From positions 1-64,000 of the forward strand of contig JACQXE010000051.1 of assembly GCA_016208915.1 (NCBI GenBank): a DNA stretch of 64,000 bases. The letters are read 5' to 3'. Positions 33,390 to 44,897 of the stretch are shown here, piece by piece. How positions within the stretch are numbered: position 1 is the first letter of the stretch; every line of letters begins with the position of its first letter. Origin of the DNA: Nitrospirota bacterium. Lineage in GTDB: Bacteria; Nitrospirota; Thermodesulfovibrionia; Thermodesulfovibrionales; UBA1546. The notes below the pieces were generated by a model. It did no database searches. It worked only from the letters and a program-made list of their open reading frames with translations, and was not told where the DNA came from. The translations under genes were made by a program, and so were the position numbers.

Positions 33390-34104
33390 TGGATACTTCT
33401 TTCTTTATCTTTTTAACCTCATCAGGAGTGAGATATCTTATTTCTCCTGGTGGAAGCTTTCCAATATTGATCCCGTTAATTCTCACGCGTTGTAGCTTTA
33501 TGACAGAGTGCCCGACCTTTTCGAGCATTCTCCTTATCTGCCTTTTCCTTCCTTCATAAATCGTGATCTCAATCCAAGAGTTCTCCTCTGCTTTGCGGAG
33601 CTTTTTAACTTTAGCAGGAGCGGTCATGCCATCCTCCAGTTTAACGCCTCTTTGCAATTTTTCTATCTGAGAGTCATCTAAAAAACCTTTTATTTTAACA
33701 TGATACGTCTTGGAAATCTTCTTTGAGGGATGAAGAATTGCATGTGCAAAATCGCCGTCATTTGTTAGAAGGAGAAGACCTTCTGAATCATAGTCAAGCC
33801 TTCCAACAGGAAAAACCCTGTAGTTTATTCTTTTCAGAAATTCTCTTACAGTTGGTCTTTCTTCAGATTTGGAAAGGGTAGTGATTACACCCCTCGGTTT
33901 GTTCATCATAAGGTATACCTTAGGCTCTGGTTTTGTGAGGAGTTTCCCGTCTAACTTTATATGGTCTTTTGTGATATCAGCCTTCATGCCGAGAATTGCC
34001 ACCTGCCCATTCACAGTGACCCTTCTTTCGAGGATGATATCTTCTGCAGCACGGCGTGATGCAATCCCCATTTTTGCAAGTATCTTCTGAAGCCTTTCTT
34101 CCAT
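33376..34104 (-). CDS. rluB: 23S rRNA pseudouridine synthase, RluB/RsuA family
   Basis: About 242 aa with an N-terminal S4 RNA-binding domain ([24 protein letters not shown]...VTVNGQ) and the RsuA-type catalytic domain: [28 protein letters not shown] contains the catalytic Asp in GRLD, and [17 protein letters not shown] is the C-terminal motif. RluB modifies U2605 of 23S rRNA; RluE/RsuA specificity cannot be fully excluded. The start at 34104 is used because MEERLQK begins the S4 domain. Confidence 0.9.
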   Translation of the reverse strand: MEERLQKILAKMGIASRRAAEDIILERRVTVNGQVAILGMKADITKDHIKLDGKLLTKPEPKVYLMMNKPRGVITTLSKSEERPTVREFLKRINYRVFPVGRLDYDSEGLLLLTNDGDFAHAILHPSKKISKTYHVKIKGFLDDSQIEKLQRGVKLEDGMTAPAKVKKLRKAEENSWIEITIYEGRKRQIRRMLEKVGHSVIKLQRVRINGINIGKLPPGEIRYLTPDEVKKIKKEVSNEKR

Positions 34105-34224
34105 AGTGTATAATGATAACACAAAAACATCAGTTTCTATTTAAAATGTCTGTAAATTAGTATATATTTATATCAAATCTCGAATCTGAAGTTTAGAAGT
34201 TAAATTGAACAAGAGAACAGAAAG

Positions 34225-36458
<2,234 letters not shown>

Positions 36459-36475
36459 TTGAAAAGGAATTTATT

Positions 36476-36826
36476 ATGCATATTGATAGTTACAGCTTCG
36501 GGAAGATAGTCATAAATAGCAAGACCTACACCTCTGATGTAATCATGTATCCTGGAAGGGTTGATTCTTCGTGGTGGCGTAAGGAAGGGCATTATCTTCA
36601 GACGGTTGATTTGGAAGACGTAATAAATGCAAAACCAGATATTTTGATAATCGGCACGGGGCATGATGGCGTCATGAGGGTGCCTGATGAAACACTGAAG
36701 CTTATTAAATCAAAAGGCATCAATGTTTATATTGATATAACCGGCAGGGCAGTGGAAGAATTTAATAGATTGCAAACTGAAAAGCCTGAAAAAGTTATAA
36801 TTGCAGCGCTGCATTTGACATGCTGA
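36476..36826 (+). CDS. MTH938/DUF498-family protein
   Basis: This 116-aa protein contains IDSYSFGKIVINSKTYTSDVIMYPGRV, PDILIIGTGHDGVMRV and the closing EKVIIAALHLTC. These blocks are typical of the MTH938/NDUFAF3 fold. The family function in bacteria is not known; the mitochondrial relative is a complex I assembly factor. Hairpin element F1 begins 6 bp after its stop. Confidence 0.86.
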   Translation: MHIDSYSFGKIVINSKTYTSDVIMYPGRVDSSWWRKEGHYLQTVDLEDVINAKPDILIIGTGHDGVMRVPDETLKLIKSKGINVYIDITGRAVEEFNRLQTEKPEKVIIAALHLTC

Positions 36827-36832
36827 GAAAAA

Positions 36833-37060
36833 CAATACTCTGGTATATCGTTCTCAAAAGGTTTGAAATGCGACAGAATATACAAGCAGATTTCGAATCC
36901 TTATTCGAAAAAATATGAAATGTGGTTTGAACCTTCGACTAAAGTCTCCGGTTACATAGGATTTGGAATGTCTGTTAGCCAAGGCTTCTCCGCCTCTGCG
37001 GATTCGCTGAGGCGAAAAGGTGTCGCTTCAAAACTTTTTCGCCCGACATACCAGAGTATT
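36833..37060. repeat. long imperfect hairpin F1
   Basis: AATACTCTGGTATATCG at the left end is the near-complement of the right end, and the similarity extends about 40 bp into each arm, including TTGAA and GCGACA blocks. It fills the gap between the MTH938-like gene and the endonuclease III gene. CGACAGAATAT inside it resembles CGACAGGATAT in F2. Confidence 0.7.
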
Positions 37061-37074
37061 ACAACTAAAATTAC

Positions 37075-37713
37075 ATGAAAAACAAAAAACTCATTGAGAT
37101 TTACAAAAGATTATATAAATCCTTTGGTCCTCAGCACTGGTGGCCGGGTGATACTCCTTTTGAGGTGGCTGTGGGTGCGATACTTACCCAGAACACGAAC
37201 TGGGGGAATGTTGAAAAGGCGATAAACAACCTCAAGAGAGAAAAACTTCTTAATGCAAAGGCAATCCATAAGATGCCTGTAAATAAACTGGCTTCACTCA
37301 TAAGGCCTGCGGGTTATTTTAATGTGAAAGCAAAGCGTCTGAAATCATTTATTGATTTTCTTATGAACGATTACCATGGAAGCATGGGAAAAATGAGAAA
37401 GGGCGAGATGTATTCCCTGAGAGAAAAACTTTTAAGTGTGAATGGCATTGGCCCTGAGACAGCCGATTCAATCCTTCTCTTTGCGCTTGCTAAGCCCATC
37501 TTTGTGATAGATGCATATACCAAGAGAGTTCTTTCAAGGCATGATATACTTGATCACGATGAATCTTATGATAAATTTCAGGAACTTTTCCATTCATCTT
37601 TAAAAAAAGATGTTAAACTCTTTAATGAGTATCATGCGCTTTTTGTTAGGGTTGGAAAAACTTTCTGTAAAACAAAACCGGTTTGTGGTGAATGTCCTTT
37701 GAATTCGATATGA
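37075..37713 (+). CDS. endonuclease III-related DNA glycosylase
   Basis: This 212-aa HhH-GPD protein has AVGAILTQNTNWGNVEKAI, the hairpin LLSVNGIGPETADSILLFAL and the catalytic Asp in FVIDAYTKRVLSRH. The Lys of Nth is replaced (GPETADS), as in MIG-type monofunctional glycosylases. The C-terminal iron-sulfur loop reads FCKTKPVCGECPLNSI and then stops, so the fourth Cys expected after ECPL is absent. Hairpin element B begins 3 bp after the stop and may have cut off the last few residues. Confidence 0.87.
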   Translation: MKNKKLIEIYKRLYKSFGPQHWWPGDTPFEVAVGAILTQNTNWGNVEKAINNLKREKLLNAKAIHKMPVNKLASLIRPAGYFNVKAKRLKSFIDFLMNDYHGSMGKMRKGEMYSLREKLLSVNGIGPETADSILLFALAKPIFVIDAYTKRVLSRHDILDHDESYDKFQELFHSSLKKDVKLFNEYHALFVRVGKTFCKTKPVCGECPLNSI

Positions 37714-37716
37714 CGG

Positions 37717-37832
37717 ACAGGCAAGGCATAACATCCTCGCTCATTCTCGGTCGTTCCAACCTCCGAGGTGAATTCTGTCCCGTCTTAAGGCTGGCAGAAT
37801 TCAAAGCCGCTCAAATGTTATACCTTGCCTGT
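37717..37832 (+). repeat. hairpin element B (3' of the endonuclease III gene)
   Basis: Outer arms ACAGGCAAGGCATAACAT and its complement (one mismatch) enclose CGCTCATTC, CTCGGTCG...CCTCCGAG, an AATTCTG/CAGAATT stem and CCGCTCAAA. A short T run follows the right arm. Confidence 0.88.
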
Positions 37833-37863
37833 TTTGTCTATAATAAAGAGTGTAGGATTTAGG

Positions 37864-38697
37864 ATGAAAACCTTATCTCTAGGTTACTCTCCATGCCCCA
37901 ATGATACATTTATCTTCTACGGTCTTGTGCATGCCAAGATAGATACAGACAATCTGCAATTCAAGGAAATCCTTCTTGATGTCGAGACTCTGAACCAGAT
38001 GGCTGTTAAGGGCGAGCTCGATATCACAAAGGTCTCCTTTAATGCATTCGGAAATCTCAGGGACAAGTATTGCCTGTTACGCTCAGGCGGAGCATTGGGC
38101 AGGGGATGCGGGCCTCTTGTCGTATCTCTTAAAGGATATGAGATGAAAGATTTGAAAGGCAAGAAGATTGCTATTCCTGGAAGAATGACAACAGCATATC
38201 TTCTTCTTCAGTTATTCGACCCTTCTTTTAAGGATAATGTAAAGATTATGGCATTCAGCGATATTATGGATGCTGTTAAAAAAGGCGAGGTTGATGCAGG
38301 GCTTGTCATCCATGAGAGCAGGTTTACTTATAGGTCCTATGGACTTAAGAAGGTTATAGACCTCGGTAAGTGGTGGGAAGAGGAAACAGGACTTCCTATC
38401 CCTTTAGGATGTATTCTTGCCAAGAGAACTCTCGGAACCGATTTGATACACAGAATAAGCAACCTGATAAAGAAGAGCGTTATCTTTGCAATGAGCAAGA
38501 GAAATGAGCCTAAAAAATACATTAAAAAGCATTCTCAGGAATTCAAGGATTCTGTTATAGATGCCCATATAAATCTTTATGTAAATGATTACACCGTAGA
38601 TATCGGCGAGGACGGCGTTATGGCTGTAAGGCTGCTTTTTGATATGGCAGAGAAAAAGGGAATAATTAAAAAATCATCAACTCCGATATTTATTTAG
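37864..38697 (+). CDS. mqnD: 1,4-dihydroxy-6-naphthoate synthase MqnD
   Basis: The start at 37864 gives about 277 aa beginning MKTLSLGYSPCPNDTFIFYGLVHAKID. SPCPNDTF, VETLNQMAVKGELDITKVSF and GPLVVS are MqnD-type features; MqnA lacks the SPCPNDT lead. MqnD cleaves cyclic dehypoxanthine futalosine in the futalosine route to menaquinone, the likely quinone of this organism. No other mqn genes are in the window. Confidence 0.93.
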   Translation: MKTLSLGYSPCPNDTFIFYGLVHAKIDTDNLQFKEILLDVETLNQMAVKGELDITKVSFNAFGNLRDKYCLLRSGGALGRGCGPLVVSLKGYEMKDLKGKKIAIPGRMTTAYLLLQLFDPSFKDNVKIMAFSDIMDAVKKGEVDAGLVIHESRFTYRSYGLKKVIDLGKWWEEETGLPIPLGCILAKRTLGTDLIHRISNLIKKSVIFAMSKRNEPKKYIKKHSQEFKDSVIDAHINLYVNDYTVDIGEDGVMAVRLLFDMAEKKGIIKKSSTPIFI

Positions 38698-38722
38698 CTT
38701 TTTTCAATGAAAAGTTTAAATA

Positions 38723-38913
38723 TGAGAGGGAGCTTTCTTTTTGCTCATTCCCTGCCTGCCGCCTGCCTGCCGGTAGGCAGGGCCGGCAGGTCGGCCTTTC
38801 GGCCTGCGAGGTTTTTGCCTTACCCCCCCTAAAATCCCCCCTTGATAAGGGGGGACTAAGGGGGGGTGTTGAACTATCGGCAAAAAAATCCGCTCAAAGA
38901 AAGCTCCCTCTCA
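38723..38913 (+). repeat. hairpin element C (3' of mqnD)
   Basis: Perfect 18-bp outer arms (TGAGAGGGAGCTTTCTTT) enclose GCTCATTC, nested CCTGCCTGC palindromes, GAGGTTTTTGCC, a C-run/G-run repeat (38823-38868) and GGCAAAAAAATCCGCTCAAA. It is the longest copy because of the two nested repeats. Confidence 0.88.
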
Positions 38914-38934
38914 AAAAAACAATAATAATTGCCA

Positions 38935-39963
38935 ATGCGCCGAATCCTTCACATAGACATGGATGCTTTTTTTGCTGCTGTTGAGCGGAAGCGGCATCCT
39001 GAACTGGCAGGCAAACCTGTTGTAATAGGCGGGAGTGGAGACCCCAGAGAAAGGGGTGTTGTCTCAACAGCGTCTTATGAAGCGAGAAAATTCGGTATCC
39101 GTTCTGCAATGCCTCTGAGGACTGCGTACAAACTCTGCCCGGAAGCAATTTTTCTTTCTGTGGATTATGAGGAATATTCAAGGGTTTCGGGAGAGGTCAA
39201 GAATATTCTCAGGGAGTTCAGCCCGGTGATGGAAGATGTGGGTATTGATGAGGCATTTCTTGATATTTCAGAGAGACCTGAACTGTCGGAGGATATAGGA
39301 AGAAAGCTAAAAGACGTGATAAAAAATAAACTTGATCTTACCTGCTCAGTAGGTGTTGCACCGAACAAGCTGCTTGCAAAGATTGCATCTGAAATGCAGA
39401 AGCCTGACGGTCTTACTATAATCACTGAAGGGGATATGGAAAAACTTGTCTGGCCATTACATGTAAGAAAGCTCTGGGGAGTTGGTCCTAAAACAGAGAT
39501 GCATCTTAAAGGTATCGGCATAAAAACGATAGGTGAGCTTGCAGCAGTGCCGATTGAAAGATTAAAAGAACAGTTTGGAAATTCTTATGGAAATTATCTC
39601 TATGAAGCGTCAAGAGGCATTGATGAAACTCCGCTCATAACCCACTGGGAGCCTAAGTCATCAAGCAGGGAAATCACATTCCAGAGGGATACAAATGACT
39701 GGCAGACGATTGCAAGGACACTCGCAGATCTTACAAAGAAAGTTGCCGATGATATGAGGCATTCGGGTTATCTGTGCAGGACAGTTACAGTTAAGATAAG
39801 ATTTGAAGATTTTACGACCTATACGAGGGCAAAGACATTGTCCGAATTCACAGACTCAACAGAGGTGATAAGAAAAGCAGCCTTTGAGGCATTAGGTAGG
39901 TTCGAATTAAAAAACAAGGTAAGGCTGATTGGGGCCAGGGTCAGTAATTTTAAGAAAGTTTAA
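38935..39963 (+). CDS. dinB: DNA polymerase IV (Y-family)
   Basis: About 342 aa beginning MRRILHIDMDAFFAAVERK with the first catalytic Asp residues, YEARKFGIRSAMPL, SVDYEEYSRVS, the second acidic motif VGIDEAFLDIS, and the HhH SVGVAPNKLLAKIAS and LWGVGPKTEMHLKGIGI. The little finger domain follows. It performs translesion synthesis. ATG at 38935 is preferred to a TTG 6 bp upstream. Confidence 0.95.
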   Translation: MRRILHIDMDAFFAAVERKRHPELAGKPVVIGGSGDPRERGVVSTASYEARKFGIRSAMPLRTAYKLCPEAIFLSVDYEEYSRVSGEVKNILREFSPVMEDVGIDEAFLDISERPELSEDIGRKLKDVIKNKLDLTCSVGVAPNKLLAKIASEMQKPDGLTIITEGDMEKLVWPLHVRKLWGVGPKTEMHLKGIGIKTIGELAAVPIERLKEQFGNSYGNYLYEASRGIDETPLITHWEPKSSSREITFQRDTNDWQTIARTLADLTKKVADDMRHSGYLCRTVTVKIRFEDFTTYTRAKTLSEFTDSTEVIRKAAFEALGRFELKNKVRLIGARVSNFKKV

Positions 39964-40066
39964 TTCTGATTTTCGTGTTGCTGAAATAAAAACAGTAAGC
40001 TATACTTTATAATTATTAATTTTTGCTCGGGTATGTTGTCAAAATATTGAATTGGAGACCCAGACA

Positions 40067-41329
40067 ATGCCTTTCTTCGGTGAGCTTTTCGTAAGCGAGA
40101 TTTTAAGAAAGCCGGTGCTCGATCCCAAGGGAGAAGAGATAGGCAAGGTTAAAGACCTGATTATCGTTAAGGGCGAGCCCTTGCCTAAGGTATCGAATCT
40201 GCTTATTGAAAGAAAGCGCAAGCTCTTTAATCTTTCATGGACAGAACTGAATATCTTTAATAAGAGAATAATCTCTGCAAATATTTACAGCGAAAATCTG
40301 CAACCTTATGAGTTTAGAGAGGATGCGCTCCTTCTGGTAAGAGATATCTTTGATAAACAGATAGTCGATGCAAACGGTGCAAAGGTGGTCAGGGTGAATG
40401 ATGTAAAGCTTGAAGGGCTTAATACTGAGGCTGTGCTCATAGCCGTTGATGTTGGTATGAGAGGGATAATGAGAAGGCTGGGAGTTGAGAGAGGCGGCGA
40501 AGACCTTATGCGGCTGTTCAGATCACATCTGCCGTACAATCTTATAAGCTGGAATTATATCCAGCCGCTTGCGCCAAAGCTAACTGCTATTTCATTAACA
40601 GTGCCGAGGCAAATGGTTTCGGAACTGCACCCTGCGGATTTAGCAGCAATAATAAGCCAGGTCTCTCACAAGGAAGGCGCCACATTCTTTCAAGACCTTG
40701 ATGTTGAGACAGCTGCAGAGGCCTTGTCTGAACTTGAGCCTGATACTCAGGCAGCGATAATAACAGGCATGGATACAGAAAAGGCTGCTGACATAATAGA
40801 AGAAATGCCTCCTGATGAGGCAGCTGATGTAATAAGCGACCTGTCTGTAGAAAAGGCTCAGGAAATTTTGGAAAGCCTTGAGAAGGAAGACGCCGAGGAC
40901 ATACAAGAACTGTTAGGTCATGAAGAGGATTCTGCAGGTGGTGTTATGACAAATGAGTTCATAGCATACAGGCCTGAGATAACTGTAAAAGAGGCTATTG
41001 ATAAGTTCAGACAGGATGCAGAAGAGGTAGAGACGGTCTATTATATATATGTCACAGACGATGAAGAGAAACTCAGGGGAGTCGTCTCTCTAAGGGATAT
41101 TCTGCTTGCATCGCCTGTTACGAAACTCTCGGATATAATGGAAACCAAGCTAAAGACAGTTGCTCCGGAGACTGATGAGATGCAGGTTGCAGGGATTATT
41201 TCAAAATATAATCTTGTTGCCATTCCTGTCATTGACAGCGAGGGATATATGCTCGGTATAGTAACAATTGATGATATCATAGACAGAATTCTGCCGCCGG
41301 CAGCAAAACGCAAGAGGAGGAAGGTGTGA
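40067..41329 (+). CDS. PRC-barrel / MgtE_N / CBS regulatory protein
   Basis: About 420 aa, without membrane helices. An N-terminal PRC-barrel-like region (ILRKPVLDPKGEEIGKVKDLIIVKG) is followed by a second such repeat, then an MgtE-type N-domain of short superhelical repeats (HPADLAAIISQV, EKAADIIEEMPPDEAADVISDL), the sequence LGHEEDSAGGVM, and two CBS domains. This equals the cytosolic magnesium sensor of MgtE channels without the channel. It overlaps the NRAMP gene by 4 bp, so it is likely its regulatory partner. The start at 40067 has GGAG 9 bp upstream. Confidence 0.88.
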   Translation: MPFFGELFVSEILRKPVLDPKGEEIGKVKDLIIVKGEPLPKVSNLLIERKRKLFNLSWTELNIFNKRIISANIYSENLQPYEFREDALLLVRDIFDKQIVDANGAKVVRVNDVKLEGLNTEAVLIAVDVGMRGIMRRLGVERGGEDLMRLFRSHLPYNLISWNYIQPLAPKLTAISLTVPRQMVSELHPADLAAIISQVSHKEGATFFQDLDVETAAEALSELEPDTQAAIITGMDTEKAADIIEEMPPDEAADVISDLSVEKAQEILESLEKEDAEDIQELLGHEEDSAGGVMTNEFIAYRPEITVKEAIDKFRQDAEEVETVYYIYVTDDEEKLRGVVSLRDILLASPVTKLSDIMETKLKTVAPETDEMQVAGIISKYNLVAIPVIDSEGYMLGIVTIDDIIDRILPPAAKRKRRKV

Positions 41330-42567
41330 GGCTGTACAGAAAAATAGCCTTATTTATTGCCGTTATGGGGCCGGGTATAATTACCGCCAACATAGATAAT
41401 GACGCGAGCGGCATAACAACCTATTCTGTCGCAGGGGCAAGATTTGGATACGCGCTTCTCTGGACACTTATCCCCACAACAATAGCGCTTGTTGTCATAC
41501 AAGAGATGGTGGCAAGAATGGGTGTTGTCACAGGCAAGGGTCTTTCAGACCTGATAAGGGAAAATTATGGTGTGAGGTCAACATTCTATATGATGCTGGG
41601 TCTTCTTGTCGCAAATTTTGGAAATACAATTGCAAATCTTGCAGGGTGGGCAGCGAGTATGGAGATATTCGGCTTGAGCAAATATGTTATGGTGCCTGTT
41701 GGCGCAATCGGCATATGGATATTAGTGACTAAGGGAAGCTACAGGTTTGTTGAAAGGATACTTTTGTTCGCCTGTCTCCTTTATTTCGGATATGTGCTCT
41801 CGGGGTTTTTAGCAAAACCTGACTGGATGCCTGTTTTTAAGAGTACTATCACTCCGCAGATAAAATGGAACTCTGAATATATAATGCTCAGCATAGCGAT
41901 AATCGGGACGACAATAACACCATGGATGCAGTTTTATCTCCAGTCTTCAATAGCAGAGAAGGGCATAAGAAAAGAGGAATATAAGGCCTCGAGACTTGAT
42001 GTGATTATTGGATGTTCAATAACGGATATAATCGCATTTTTTATTATGGTTACATGTGCTGTCACCCTTTTCCCTGCCGGGATAAGGATAAACGAGGCAT
42101 CAGAGGCAGCTATTGCCCTCAAACCATTGGCTGGAGAGTATGCATCATTTATCTTCGCCCTATGCCTTGCAAACGGTTCACTTTTAGGAGCGATAATAGT
42201 GCCATTGGCAACTGCCTATTATATCTGCGAGGCAATGGGATGGGAAGCAGGGGTTAATAAGACATTTAAAGAGGCGCCTCAGTTTATGTGGATATATACG
42301 TTGACAATAGCGCTGGCATCATTTGTGATCTTAATACCCGGAGCGCCGCTGGTTTTTTTAATGGTTTTGTCAGCTGTGATTAATGGACTGTTGCTGCCAT
42401 TCGTTCTTGTTTATGCCTTATTGCTTGTCAATAATAAAAAATTAATGGGAGAATACACCAATCCAAAAAGTTACAATTACATTTCATGGGGAACAGTGGT
42501 AGTTATAATCGGGCTTACAGCATTTCTGGTTTTTATAAATATTATTCCAGCAGGGGGAAAGATCTAA
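41326..42567 (+). CDS. NRAMP-family divalent metal transporter
   Basis: 413 aa with about eleven membrane helices and a GTG start within the preceding stop region. MGPGIITANIDNDASGITTYSVAGARFG corresponds to the first NRAMP helix, where the usual metal-binding DPGN is replaced by a NIDNDAS variant. MQFYLQSSIAEKG corresponds to the transport loop. Substrate could be Mn, Fe or Mg; the altered helix-1 site and the MgtE-like partner hint at Mg, which is inference. Confidence 0.88.
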   Translation: MRLYRKIALFIAVMGPGIITANIDNDASGITTYSVAGARFGYALLWTLIPTTIALVVIQEMVARMGVVTGKGLSDLIRENYGVRSTFYMMLGLLVANFGNTIANLAGWAASMEIFGLSKYVMVPVGAIGIWILVTKGSYRFVERILLFACLLYFGYVLSGFLAKPDWMPVFKSTITPQIKWNSEYIMLSIAIIGTTITPWMQFYLQSSIAEKGIRKEEYKASRLDVIIGCSITDIIAFFIMVTCAVTLFPAGIRINEASEAAIALKPLAGEYASFIFALCLANGSLLGAIIVPLATAYYICEAMGWEAGVNKTFKEAPQFMWIYTLTIALASFVILIPGAPLVFLMVLSAVINGLLLPFVLVYALLLVNNKKLMGEYTNPKSYNYISWGTVVVIIGLTAFLVFINIIPAGGKI

Positions 42568-42664
42568 TTATCGTGGGTTTTAGCCTGTGATTTTAAGACA
42601 AAGAAATGGTAGAGAATTTCGATAAATTAGAACGTAGATAAGGGAAAAGAGAACCTCAGAACTA

Positions 42665-43921
42665 ATGAAACAGCGAGACCAGTTATTCAATAACAAACTA
42701 ACACATACGTCTATCGTCAATGAAGTATTTGGAAAAGACTTGCTATTGCTTAACTCAGTTAATGAACTTTTTGAGCTTGAACTTGCATTGATAGAATCTC
42801 GTTCCTTGTCTCGTCAAGAATTATTATTACGTTCTGCTTTTTTTAAATCTGTCGATGGCAACTTAACAAACCACTATAAAATATGCCGACCATTTGATGG
42901 TCATATTCCCGATGATAGGTCTGCACAAACTCAAGCATATTTTCAAGAAGGGAAATATGCAACTGGTTACGCAACTCATGGACTCTTTCCATATCGTGGA
43001 AAGTTCCATCCACAGCTTATCAAAGGTCTGCTCAATATCCTTGAGATTAAACGAGGAGATATTGTTCTTGACCCGATGTGTGGAAGTGGAACACTAAATG
43101 TTGAAGCTTCTTTATTAGGAATTGATTCTATCGGCGTGGATGTTAGCCCGTTTTGCCGACTATTGGCGAGGGTAAAATGTGAAAGTTTGTCCTTAACGCC
43201 TGAGTATGTTGAAGCGATGTCAAACAATCCAGACAAATGGTTTAATTATTTTTCAACCGGCAATATATACGATAAATTAAGAAAGATCAGGGAACCCGAG
43301 AAGCTCAAAATTTATGAACTGGTTTTATTAGCTTATCTTGATGCAATGGGCTATGCCCGTAGAGTTACCAAGGCGAGCCACAAAGAACTATTTGAAAAAG
43401 TTTTGAAACGCTATCAAGTTTCTGTTCTTCAAACAATTACAAATTCAGTCATAAAATCATCTCAGCGTGGAACTCCAAATATTTTGGCGGGCGATGCGCG
43501 CTGTCTGCCGCTTGATGATTCAAGCATTGATTGTATTATCACTTCTCCACCGTATTCCTTCGCGATTGATTACGCAGAAAATGACGCCCCTCAACTTGCA
43601 TTTCTTGGCTATAATGTTGATGAACTTCGCACTCAAATGATAGGGCTTGCCGGTAGAACTAAACAACAAAAACTACAGCGTTATTTTGATGACATGAAAA
43701 CGGTTGCTCAAGAAATTGTCAGGGTGTTAAAATCTCAGAAGTTTGCTATTATAATCATAGGTTCAAACACAAATCAGACGGGAGGAATTCGTTTAGAGCA
43801 AACAATTATAGACCATTTTGATAATTTTAAGGCATCGCTTGTAAAAAGCATTATTAAGCCTATTAAAGGCATGAGAAATACTATGAAAGATGAATATATA
43901 TTAATTTTCCAAAAAAACTGA
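42665..43921 (+). CDS. DNA methyltransferase, SPPY type (restriction-modification)
   Basis: This 418-aa protein has the SAM-binding motif LDPMCGSGTLNVEASLLG near 133-150 and the catalytic TSPPYSFAIDY near 295, giving an amino-methyltransferase of N4-cytosine or N6-adenine type. The SAM motif preceding a distant SPPY box is an alpha- or gamma-like order with a split core. It is the first of a three-gene block with a putative nuclease and a second methyltransferase. The next frame begins at the same base as its stop (TGATG). Confidence 0.88.
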   Translation: MKQRDQLFNNKLTHTSIVNEVFGKDLLLLNSVNELFELELALIESRSLSRQELLLRSAFFKSVDGNLTNHYKICRPFDGHIPDDRSAQTQAYFQEGKYATGYATHGLFPYRGKFHPQLIKGLLNILEIKRGDIVLDPMCGSGTLNVEASLLGIDSIGVDVSPFCRLLARVKCESLSLTPEYVEAMSNNPDKWFNYFSTGNIYDKLRKIREPEKLKIYELVLLAYLDAMGYARRVTKASHKELFEKVLKRYQVSVLQTITNSVIKSSQRGTPNILAGDARCLPLDDSSIDCIITSPPYSFAIDYAENDAPQLAFLGYNVDELRTQMIGLAGRTKQQKLQRYFDDMKTVAQEIVRVLKSQKFAIIIIGSNTNQTGGIRLEQTIIDHFDNFKASLVKSIIKPIKGMRNTMKDEYILIFQKN

Positions 43922-44897
43922 TGAGAACCAACGAAGAAAAATTTACTACCGTTATACAAAAGAACACTTTCTATTTTTTCAATCCCGATTTTGAGCAACG
44001 CTATGAAGTTCAAAATCTGAATGCCCTTAACAACCTCTTACAACTTGTTCAAACTAAAGTTCAGCAAGAAGGTGTTAAAAAAATGAGTTTTTTGAAGAGT
44101 TGCTGTTACATCCTAATGGGTTGAAGGCGCTTTTAGCCCTCAATGGTTTTTCAAATGAAAGCCTAAAGAGATTAACCACATTTCTCAGAATTATTGATGA
44201 TGCAGTGTTAGACACATTGACATTTAAATCCCACTGGCTTAAATCCGAAAATCGTGAGGAAATCAAAGAATGGTCTGATGCAACGATTGAAAAACTCGTT
44301 AGGGACAATCAATATTTTCGTAAGGGGCTGGTAAACCTATTCTTTGAGGGAGCTTCTAATCCTCTTTTAGGACGTGTGCTCCCGCCATTTGAACTCCGAA
44401 AGCTGAGTATTGATAAACTCAGCTTTCGACCGGAACCAATGATTGATACTCTCGTGCGATATAAGGAAAAAGGATCGTATTCCGGTTTAAAAGAGAACAA
44501 CCCTGAAACAGTCATTGAGAAGATTCTGAAGAACCTCGGCCTAAAGTATACGAGCGGTGATTTACAAAGATTAGTTGGTGTCGTTGATGATAAAAAAAGA
44601 ACAATGGATTTTATCATCCCTGATCAAACCAATGCAAAAATTATTGCGGAGAGTTCTTTTTTGGTAACTACTTCCTCCGGTCAAGGTGATAAGTCAAAAA
44701 CAGAGATATCAATTCGTGATTTAATTTCTGAGCATTATCCTCAAGCTAAGTTTATCGGTTTTGTTGATGGTATTGGTTGGTATGCAAGACAAAATGATCT
44801 TAAGCGTATGGTTTCTGCATACGATGATGTATTTACTTTCCATCCTGACGAGCTTCAACGGTTCAATCAACTGCTTGTGGAGACTTTTGGACTATGA
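43921..44897 (+). pseudogene. frameshifted putative type II restriction endonuclease
   Basis: Frame one (43921-44124) reads MRTNEEKFTTVIQKNTF...VQQEGVKKMSF and then runs off. Frame two resumes in the same region as FEELLLHPNGLKALLALNGF and runs to 44897, giving about 325 aa in total. The junction holds A7 and T6 homopolymers (44077-44094). The C-terminal half has a PD-(D/E)xK-like pattern: MDFIIPD then KIIAESSFLVTTSSGQGDKSKTE. Position between two methyltransferases makes it the nuclease of the system. The specificity is unknown. The break may be a null mutation, a phase-variable tract or a read error. Confidence 0.68.
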
